DNA from: Sipunculus nudus
Lineage: Eukaryota > Annelida > Sipuncula > Golfingiida > Sipunculidae
Assembly (NCBI GenBank): GCA_026874595.1
Contig: CM049306.1
Span: 94,479,642 to 94,543,641, forward strand
DNA length: 64,000 nt
Reading direction: 5' to 3'
Part shown: positions 61,001 through 64,000 of the stretch, one piece after another
Layout: the number at the start of each line of letters is the position of its first letter
Position numbering within the stretch: the first letter of the stretch is position 1
Program-made: the position numbers and the translations under genes
The notes under the pieces: generated by a model
Told to the model about the DNA's origin: nothing
The model's database searches: none
Seen by the model: only the letters and a program-made list of their open reading frames with translations

Positions 61001-61175
61001 GAGCCTTAGCACTGGAGTCTGTGTGCTCCAACTCAAAGAAATAACGCTGACGAGGCCGGTACTCATCATCCTGGTTGAAGGAATCTTCTGACGACAAATC
61101 AGGAGGCTCATCCAGATCCACGCTGTATGACTTGCCGATGGCATGGATAGACGGAAGTCTACTGGACATGATCAT
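24762..61175 (-). CDS. CCDC142: CCDC142 homologue, complete 10-exon coding region (span)
   Basis: Join of 59534-61175, 54514-54621, 45732-45818, 44587-44754, 33054-33232, 32130-32279, 31408-31522, 29566-29743, 28893-29098 and 24762-25018, all on the minus strand. The total is 3090 nt (1029 aa plus stop) and all nine junctions are in phase with GT-AG borders. From memory of vertebrate CCDC142 I recognise conserved C-terminal segments: a helix ending FLLIIHSDLK, then VKQFSSQCYRMALEYF, LILEPVLTGV, AWTKHILAQKIKFSLHGAHQL, SLDIFKQL and a terminal WLALRLHG. Order and spacing agree with the vertebrate protein, which is about 750 aa; this one is longer, mainly in the N-terminal half. No signal peptide or membrane segment is evident. 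Residues ~430-475 form a Pro/Ser-rich linker. The family has its own domain (CCDC142) but I know of no established molecular function, so none is assigned. The identity is strong; small exon-edge errors remain possible. Confidence 0.92.
25019..26651 (-). other. CCDC142 last intron, unique part
   Basis: Intronic AT-rich sequence between the last exon and a TTAA-ended element. No exon-like stretch was recognised. Confidence 0.5.
26652..27410 (-). mobile_element. TTAA-ended MITE-like element, copy 1
   Basis: Read on the minus strand it begins ttaaaggggccaaatcacc and ends gattttgtccttttaa, an imperfect ~16-bp terminal inverted repeat bounded by TTAA. It is homologous in reverse to 33401-33913, sharing cctgactgacttggccaat-like and gactgtgtgctgg wording. 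TTAA at both ends fits piggyBac-type target use, but no transposase is present. Confidence 0.65.
27411..28892 (-). other. CCDC142 last intron, remainder
   Basis: AT-rich intron. A repeat with gtggtctta wording lies at ~28495-28650. No other structure seen. Confidence 0.4.
28495..28650. repeat. GTGGTCTTA interspersed repeat
   Basis: Contains aagaccaccta, gtcttaattcacagctggtc and gggtggtcttaatagaca. Shares this wording and order with 47372-47545. Confidence 0.55.
28893..29098 (-). CDS. CCDC142: CCDC142 exon 9 (residues 876-944)
   Basis: A 206-nt exon, phase 2 in and phase 1 out. It encodes SLHGAHQLHVDFNYMRSWL, SLDIFKQLTAIAELL and a basic Arg/Ser tail (RGRIRSRSRNMSRR). The donor GTATGT is close to consensus. 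If unspliced, the frame would stop about 20 nt further on. Splicing is preferred because the last exon then enters in phase and supplies the family's C-terminal WLALR motif. Confidence 0.92.
29566..29743 (-). CDS. CCDC142: CCDC142 exon 8 (residues 817-875)
   Basis: A 178-nt exon, phase 1 in and phase 2 out, acceptor tatttcag, donor GTATTA. It encodes ASDYVDGAVDLILEPVLTGV and AMGDAWTKHILAQKIKF, the best-conserved block of the family (YAGLVVRTVLEPVL and AWLDHILTHGIRFSL in the vertebrate protein as I remember it). The acceptor and about the first 25 exon bases are repeated many times in the upstream intron. Confidence 0.94.
29744..30257. repeat. ~50-bp tandem array copying the exon 8 acceptor
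   Basis: About ten units, each reading on the minus strand t(a/t)tttcag|agttt then ~gccaagctagtgaatg. This matches the real exon 8 junction (tatttcag|AGTTTCC...GAGCTAGTGACTATG). Units alternate between a 'gcttggcat' and a 'gctcagcaaag' type, giving a ~100-bp higher-order period. Further units at ~30858-30960 follow an inserted element. Confidence 0.85.
30258..30857 (+). mobile_element. Family 7 element inserted in the exon 8 minisatellite
   Basis: Begins actagaatacggttag, sharing the ACTAGAA start of family 3. It has modules with aggtggcgccacc at ~30402 and ~30549 and a related module near 30825. Minisatellite units resume on its right (aactagctcagcaaggaaac). The 3' end lacks the hairpin and A run seen elsewhere, so it may be truncated. 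Confidence 0.6.
31298..31316. repeat. G homopolymer, 19 bp, in an intron
   Basis: An uninterrupted G run. Similar runs are scattered at 3967-3996, 10819-10833, 51990-52005, 53467-53489 and 58345-58354. Length is prone to sequencing error. Confidence 0.9.
31408..31522 (-). CDS. CCDC142: CCDC142 exon 7 (residues 779-816)
   Basis: A 115-nt exon, phase 0 in and phase 1 out, acceptor tattttcag, donor GTAATT. It encodes LSGVAVKQFSSQCYRMALEY and then FEESMPVGKVWKRK. This closely resembles a recognisable block of the vertebrate protein (FSQECHKQAM, then a PRGRYWR-like motif). It is one of the strongest identity anchors. Confidence 0.93.
31760..32129. repeat. ~30-bp tandem array copying the exon 6 donor
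   Basis: About 12-13 units of cctgtaactgtctgtgtgcc-atgtacaga type. On the minus strand each unit reads cagttacag|gtcagt or a close variant, the same string as the genuine exon 6 donor at 32130. The nearest units, at 32017-32129, keep gtcagt; distal ones drift to gtctgt. Because the unit is ~30 bp, the exon 6 frame stays open about 54 codons into the array (to 31968). Confidence 0.85.
32130..32279 (-). CDS. CCDC142: CCDC142 exon 6 (residues 729-778)
   Basis: A 150-nt exon in phase 0 at both ends, so skipping it would keep the frame. It encodes LLADEVTRVLTITKPLV, then a Lys/Gln/Ser hinge, then LSYEEMNDLWQQIYS, the counterpart of a paired-helix region in vertebrate CCDC142. Its donor (CAGTTACAG|GTCAGT) is the first member of a ~30-bp tandem array in the following intron that repeats the donor sequence. 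Confidence 0.9.
32280..33053 (-). other. CCDC142 intron between exons 5 and 6
   Basis: Unique AT-rich intron. No repeat or exon recognised. Confidence 0.5.
33054..33232 (-). CDS. CCDC142: CCDC142 exon 5 (residues 669-728)
   Basis: A 179-nt exon, phase 1 in and phase 0 out, donor GTAAAC. It encodes a His/Leu-rich stretch (VVLTLQHLLATTKAV) and GWSVGAFLLIIHSDLK. The latter aligns by eye with the vertebrate CCDC142 segment ending in a similar FLLLIQKDL motif. Its 3' splice site (tttcag|GTGTGAAT) is copied in a ~44-bp intronic minisatellite directly upstream in transcription. Confidence 0.92.
33233..33292. repeat. ~44-bp minisatellite copying the exon 5 acceptor (first block)
   Basis: The unit, on the plus strand, is cacacctgaaatacaagcaa then aattcaatggtgaaaatag-taaaatt. 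On the minus strand it holds tttcag|gtgtgaat, the same as the exon 5 3' splice site. Further blocks at 38590-38678, 41344-41384 and 43633-43790 are separated by inserted elements. About eight units in all. Confidence 0.85.
33401..33913 (+). mobile_element. TTAA-ended MITE-like element, copy 2
   Basis: Runs from ttaaaggggcccaatcacc to gtacctttaa. It is the inverted homologue of 26652-27410, internally shortened. Both lie in introns of CCDC142, in opposite orientation on either side of exons 5-9. Confidence 0.65.
35412..38219 (+). mobile_element. Family B element, copy 2, inside family 1b
   Basis: Runs from acaaggcctacaggcctaat to gctcacaggttcgctaaaaa. The host module reads aaaaaatcgaaaaaatacag when empty (35044) and is split here between its A run and tacaggtggc. 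Compared with 4602-9551 it lacks ~680 bp near 36650 but has about four copies of a 177-bp module (37016-37690), where copy 1 has two. Exact 12-bp palindrome at 37728. Confidence 0.85.
37016..37690. repeat. 177-bp tandem modules within family B
   Basis: cccataactcagccaaaa recurs at about 37016, 37192, 37370 and 37547 (once as cttagcc). The middle units are nearly identical, indicating recent expansion. Confidence 0.9.
38679..41343 (+). mobile_element. Family 1 element, copy 2, uninterrupted
   Basis: Runs from acaagggacctatgggtcac then ggcgctcagctg to cagtcagctgagctaaaaa. It has two ~670-bp modules (from ~39905 and ~40578), the exon-like segment at 39680-39895, and (GGAC)n at 41220-41287. It supplies the empty sites for the family 2 and family 4 insertions in other copies. 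Both flanks are exon 5 minisatellite units. Confidence 0.85.
41220..41287. repeat. (GGAC)n / (ACAG)n microsatellite inside family 1
   Basis: Imperfect tetranucleotide run just inside the 3' hairpin. The same placement is seen at ~17157-17210, 19195-19208, 43296-43321 and 52790-52812, making it a structural part of the elements. Confidence 0.95.
41385..43632 (+). mobile_element. Family 6 element with ~160-170 bp modules
   Basis: Modules contain agacactccaaaaccaatcc and gagagcaatcactgaccc, near 41630, 41780, 41935 and 43410, linked by gacagacagac-type tetranucleotides. The 3' end is atgtccggagtgggggacaa then aaa. A partial inverse (tgttctccacttt) lies near the 5' end. A family 3 element splits it. 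Confidence 0.6.
42034..43371 (+). mobile_element. Family 3 element, copy 2, inside family 6
   Basis: The 5' end is actagaatatcagcaaaagc, a hairpin, followed by agccctcagc. The 3' end is gggctgagggctaaaaa. AGCCCTCAGC / GCTGAGGGCT is the inverted repeat. Three modules of 301-302 bp carry the palindrome at ~42428 (one base off), 42729 (exact) and 43031 (one base off), each followed ~150 bp on by taggtcaaggtcaccc. The empty-site relative is aaagaaacaaaaacctgcag at ~41874. Confidence 0.88.
43633..43790. repeat. Exon 5 acceptor minisatellite, distal block
   Basis: Three to four ~44-bp units of the same array as 33233-33292, about 10 kb away because of intervening insertions. Confidence 0.85.
43791..44586 (-). 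other. CCDC142 intron 4, distal unique part
   Basis: AT-rich intron. No feature recognised. Confidence 0.4.
44587..44754 (-). CDS. CCDC142: CCDC142 exon 4 (residues 613-668)
   Basis: A 168-nt exon, phase 1 to 1, with acceptor catcttgtag and donor GTTAAT. It is GC-richer than its surroundings. It encodes AFSAALASALTDKCQ followed by LLRDTFQPLVSLLVTLG, an amphipathic helical segment. The flanks are unique sequence. Confidence 0.87.
45466..45612 (-). repeat. tRNA-like SINE candidate
   Basis: On the minus strand, gctggcaaaatagttggttt ... gacatgggttcgaatctggg then atcagc. This contains a B-box core (ggttcgaatc), an A-box-like stretch and partly pairing ends. It is flanked by gttacg...cgtaac. It lies within the intron between exons 3 and 4. 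The anticodon arm is not convincing, so it is not called a tRNA gene. Confidence 0.35.
45732..45818 (-). CDS. CCDC142: CCDC142 exon 3 (residues 584-612)
   Basis: An 87-nt exon, phase 1 to 1, encoding DLFPAGAVQSLQRLANKLEI and then a Trp-containing end (TAWTDWDH). The donor is GTGGGT. An alternative GTCACA donor five bases further on would break the frame into exon 4. The acceptor sequence ATTTGTTTCAG is followed at once by a near copy (ATTTGTTTCCAG) inside the exon, so a 12-nt alternative acceptor is possible without changing frame. Confidence 0.82.
45819..48050 (-). other. CCDC142 intron between exons 2 and 3, proximal part
   Basis: Unique sequence except for a gtggtctta-type repeat at ~47372-47545 and a related ggtggtcac stretch at ~46930-47045. 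No supported exon. Confidence 0.4.
47372..47545. repeat. GTGGTCTTA interspersed repeat
   Basis: tacagtgaaatctgtgtaat, then aaagtggtcttagttaacag and gggtggtcttaatagacagg. Same order of motifs as at 28495-28650. Confidence 0.55.
48051..50585 (+). mobile_element. Family 1 element, copy 3 (5' part), split by family 4
   Basis: Begins aacaagggacccatgggtca then cagcgctcagctgttatat. Its body resumes at 50091 (atataagttgtattatgag) and follows copy 2 until ~50585, where a family 1c element begins. The rest of its 3' half was not found. Confidence 0.75.
48141..50090 (+). mobile_element. Family 4 element, copy 1, inside family 1
   Basis: The 5' end is actagatatttcttggcacc, then gcaggtgcc (a hairpin) and gtatccccagac. 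The 3' end is gtatctccagactatgtctg then gcgatacaataa, a near-perfect hairpin. Five modules of 324-338 bp carry the palindrome or variants at ~48426, 48763, 49087, 49425 and 49753. The last module ends in cggcggcggcggg. The empty site in 14975 and 38758 (gtggtaata) gives exact ends without duplication. Confidence 0.88.
50586..53845 (+). mobile_element. Family 1c element, copy 1, containing family 1d
   Basis: Begins agagaacccatgggtcatgg then cgcccagc and aligns with 57329-59050. The alignment is broken at 50997 and resumes at 52862, exactly around a family 1d element. It ends, truncated, near 53845. Confidence 0.75.
50997..52861 (+). mobile_element. Family 1d element inside family 1c
   Basis: Runs from acaagggacctatgggtcac then tatgctcagctg to ttatagtcagctgagctaaa. 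The empty site is present at ~57738 (caataaaaaaactgaaaata). It carries an exon-like stretch (52039-52129) in the place where other family 1 copies carry theirs, a G-run at 51990-52005, and one ~670-bp module. Confidence 0.85.
53846..54513 (-). other. CCDC142 intron, unique part next to exon 2
   Basis: AT-rich unique sequence with nothing recognised. Confidence 0.4.
54514..54621 (-). CDS. CCDC142: CCDC142 exon 2 (residues 548-583)
   Basis: A 108-nt exon, phase 1 in and phase 1 out. The acceptor is tttcag and the donor GTGATT. It encodes a charged helical stretch (MYKADEIDKGIDHLVTL). It lies in a non-repetitive patch between two element clusters. The next exon in phase is 45732-45818, and a look-alike at 52039-52129 is rejected because it lies inside a transposed element. 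Confidence 0.8.
54622..55710 (-). other. CCDC142 intron 1, unique part
   Basis: No repeat family or exon recognised. Open frames are short. Confidence 0.4.
55711..56690 (+). mobile_element. Family 2 element, copy 2, with ~180-bp modules
   Basis: Runs from actagatgtgtcggatcaac then atgcccccgcc to tatgcgggggcataaaa. Five tandem modules (gtaggtcaac, gaaacgcgaactcgatctgt, tctgcaggcattgcgaaaaa) have a period of 178-181 bp. Unlike copy 1 it has no nested insertion. The 12-bp palindrome is absent from this family. Confidence 0.88.
57329..59050 (+). mobile_element. Family 1c element, copy 2, 3'-truncated
   Basis: Begins aacaagggacccatgggtca then cggcgctcagc, follows copy 1 closely, and stops without a 3' hairpin near cggtatggtag. 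It provides the empty site for the family 1d insertion. Confidence 0.78.
59051..59533 (-). other. CCDC142 intron 1, next to exon 1
   Basis: Unique sequence. The exon 1 frame runs on into it to 59412 but leaves the family alignment at the donor. Confidence 0.5.
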
Positions 61176-61185
61176 AGGGCAGGGT
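59534..61185 (-). CDS. CCDC142: CCDC142 exon with start codon (residues 1-547)
   Basis: An open frame from ATG at 61175 (a second in-frame ATG lies at 61169) to a donor GTCAGT just below 59534, exiting in phase 1. Ten 5' UTR bases follow a good acceptor (ttacag), so at least one upstream non-coding exon is missing from this annotation. The open frame runs on past the donor to 59412, but that tail is AT-rich intron translation. Residues ~10-40 are acidic and probably disordered. Residues ~70-440 are rich in Leu, Trp, His and Cys and look helical. Residues ~430-475 are a Pro/Ser/Arg linker ending in KSVSWGD, with KSVSW at 472-476. Residues ~485-547 resume helical sequence (VKYMDLLWKSFGHNLIEFFL), which corresponds to the start of the conserved CCDC142 region. 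Confidence 0.93.
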
Positions 61186-62644
61186 CTGTAATATAAAAAT
61201 TACCACACAATATGTCCAAATAAAGATTAACATTAATTATTTCCTCTCTAAATATATATAAAAAAAACTCAAACTGTTGACTGAAAATAATAAAGTGGAA
61301 ATAATTAGGGAACCACATATATTTCAGGCATGAAAAATTTCAGACCTTAAAAATTTTTAAATCCTGAAAGATGACTTCATTAAAGTGATGGGAAAACAAT
61401 GATGTATTCTTATCCCTATCAAGATACAATACCAATAATCTATGATAAGGCACAAGGAAAACAGAGTAATTGTGCTATTTAAAGGTTATCCAGCTGAAAT
61501 TTATTGTTCATGTTACGTGATTAGAACTAACTCTGCTATTTTAAGAAAATCCAGTTATAATTTCTATACTTGACACCAGGCTCCTGTAATAGGCAAATTT
61601 ATCAAAACTATTTACTCTGGTAAGATTACACTGTGTCCAGGAAGTGAGTGCTTTTTTCCACAAATTATAAGAAATATTGTGGAGAAAATTACATACATTT
61701 TGTATAATATACACCTAATATTTCCTGTTCCTGCCAATCCCAAATCATTCATAAAACCCTTCTTTCACTAATTCAATGTCAGGAATTAACAGACTAATGT
61801 TCTGTAATGGACTGCGATAAAACCTGGACAAAAAGCAGAAAGAATTTGTTGATAAACTGATAATATTATTTTGGATCATTAAGAAACCTGTAAACACAAT
61901 CACCATGTACAGACTATTAATAAAATCCTTGTCCATTACTTGGCTGAAGGTTAATCACACATTACTTAAAAGATATCAGCCCTGTACTACTGAGTACACA
62001 ACTGATCAATAAAAACAAGCACAAAACAAACAGGCCCTACACTCCCAGAAATCCCAGGTAAACTTACAATACAGCAATCTATGCAGTAAGCACCATAGTT
62101 TTGTTTATGGGGACTTCAACAAAATACTTAACAACCATTGAAGCAATATATATATCCATAAACCGTTGCGGTGCACTCCTCAATTAGCATGTGACCGTAC
62201 TGATACTAATCTTCGCAACAGATACCTGAGAGTACCTAAGAGCATTGTGTTTCATTAAACATATTTACAGAGAATATTTGACATTTTTGGCAAATATAGG
62301 TAGGTCACTGCATTGAATGGCTCAGGATTTGGCATATTTACTCCTTCACCTGCTTTCAGTGAGTGCTACTTATGTATAAGAGTGACCCAGTATGTGTCAA
62401 TCACACCGAGGGGCAAAGAATGTTGACACACTACTAAGGTATTCAATCTATATCGAAGATAAAACACAGCCATATGGCATACCTGATTCCACAAACATAT
62501 AATAATATATGCTGGCTATATTGGAATGTGTATATGCTGCATAGGGACCTACCATACACACTGTGATCCATCTGCACTTGCCCATAGGACTTTTAAATCA
62601 GAAAATTCACCTGTCCAGAGAAACCCAATGGTCCTTAAAATTTA

Positions 62645-62714
<70 letters not shown>

Positions 62715-63178
62715 GTGCACCATGAGCACTATACACTGAAAACACAATTTGAATAACTAACTTATAAGTTCTGCTGACTGGTGTGAAATTGGTACCTAAT
62801 CGTCATTACATGCTAATTCATGCATTCACAATTAAGAATAATTTTTAAATGTTAAATTTAGCATTTCCTTAGTTATTGGGTAGAAAATAACTGAGAATAA
62901 TTCATGTATTATTTTCACTCAAATATTATATTATAACAAATTTTCTAAGAGCAAAATAATTAGATGAAAGCTTTGGCAATCATGCAATCTATATCAAAGA
63001 TAACACACAGCCAAATGGCATACCTGATTCTACAAACATATATGCTGACTGGCATTATTGGAACATATATATATCAGTCATATGAATATGTTGCATAGGG
63101 TCCTACCATACATATTTTGATCCTTCTGTGAGAAATATACAATTCTGGAGCAGTCAATGTGTTACCACAATACTTTTA
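61186..63178 (-). other. Intron or 5' region upstream of the CCDC142 start exon
   Basis: AT-rich. A short duplicated stretch (tatatcgaagataaaacaca at ~62451, and its like at ~62990) shares the wording ggcatacctgattc. (AC)n lies at 62648-62704. No non-coding first exon or promoter could be identified. Confidence 0.4.
62648..62715. repeat. (AC)n-(AT)n microsatellite
   Basis: About 28 AC units followed by a few AT units. Confidence 0.98.
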
Positions 63179-64000
63179 ACTAGATATTTCTTGGCACCAG
63201 ACAATTAACCCCCTCCCCTCAGCCCTTGATAAGATGCATCTTACCTGTAAGTTTGGTGACTGTACCAACAATTTTTTTTTTAAGTAATTGCCGTAATTTC
63301 ATTTTAACATTATCACAACTGTGACCTTGAAAAAATGTATCAAGGTCATCCATGTTAAAATTTCACCTAGCCATTGGTAAGATGCATCAAACTGGTGGGT
63401 TTGGTGACTGTACCTCAAATTCTTACAAAGTTATTCAGTTTAAACATCATTTTAGCAAGAAAAGAACATAAGGTGACGCCACCTGTCTTCTGCAGAAAAC
63501 AATGCTATCAAAGATCTTATGTCAATTTGATTTTTGGACCAATCAATGTATCCCTTACTGAGATATTAAAGTTTACATCATTTCAGCGTTATCGCCTCTG
63601 TGACCTTTAAAAAATGCATCAAGGTCATCCATATTCGAACTTGGCCTGGCCCTTGATAAGATGCATCTAAACTATAGGTTTGGTGACTGTACCACAAATT
63701 CTTTTTGAGTTATTGCCCTAATATCATTTTACCATAATCACTGCTGTGACCTTGAAAAAATGCATTAAGGTCATCTATGTCTGAACTTGACCTAGCCATT
63801 GATAAGATGCATCAAACCTGTGGGTTTGGTGACTGTACCTCAAATTCTTACAAAGTTATCGCGTTAACATGATTTTAACAAGAAAATGAAACAAGGTGGC
63901 GCCACCTGTCTTCTACAAAAGACAAAGCTATCCAAGATCTTCGGTCAATTTGATTTTTTGGTCATTCCATATATCCCTTACTCAGATATTAAAGGGGCCC
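63179..64000 (+). mobile_element. Family 4-like element, cut by window end
   Basis: Begins actagatatttcttggcacc as family 4 does but carries family 5-like modules (gtttggtgactgtacc, gataagatgcatc) together with palindrome-bearing modules at ~63466 (one base off) and ~63893 (exact). It is a hybrid of the two module sets. The last 12 bases (ttaaaggggccc) match the start of the TTAA element, possibly another insertion. Confidence 0.65.

Overview
The window is AT-rich, repeat-dense animal DNA, most probably from a bivalve mollusc. The grounds are long introns with ordinary GT-AG splice sites, (TA)n and (AC)n microsatellites, and many non-autonomous elements with internal tandem modules, GGAC/ACGG-type microsatellites and subterminal inverted repeats. 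That layout is the one described for bivalve 'pearl' elements and for Helentron-associated (HINE/DINE-like) elements. The species cannot be fixed from the sequence alone.

Only one protein-coding gene can be firmly supported: a CCDC142 homologue on the minus strand. Its ten coding exons run from 61175 (ATG) down to 24762 (stop). They add up to 3090 nt, or 1029 codons plus stop, and every intron phase matches. Exon 1 is a single 1.65 kb block encoding about 547 residues; the other nine are 87-257 nt. The C-terminal half carries the segments I recognise from vertebrate CCDC142. No non-coding 5' exon or promoter was identified, although the acceptor at 61185 shows that an upstream exon exists.

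Region 1-24.7 kb is downstream of the gene and consists mainly of repeats: a truncated element at 1-450, a 5 kb element (4602-9551) holding a second element, a 148-bp module array (9.65-10.3 kb), an inverted pair of ~1 kb palindrome-ended elements (8.1 and 12.7 kb), and a three-level nest at 14.9-19.3 kb. From 19.3 to 24.7 kb there are long TA tracts and a degenerate minisatellite just past the gene's 3' end.

Inside the gene, introns have grown through nested insertions (33.3-38.6, 38.7-41.3, 41.4-43.6, 48.1-53.8, 55.7-56.7, 57.3-59.05 kb) and through minisatellites. Three of these minisatellites are built from the gene's own splice junctions: the acceptor of exon 8, the donor of exon 6 and the acceptor of exon 5.

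At least six element families share one plan: a 5' end with a small palindrome, a 9-12 bp subterminal inverted repeat, tandem modules of ~150-670 bp, a GGAC-type microsatellite, and a 3' end where the inverted repeat is followed by a short A run. Comparing filled and empty sites within this window gives exact boundaries and no target-site duplication. Families with unrelated termini share a 12-bp palindrome, GGTGGCGCCACC, present exactly or nearly so more than 20 times.
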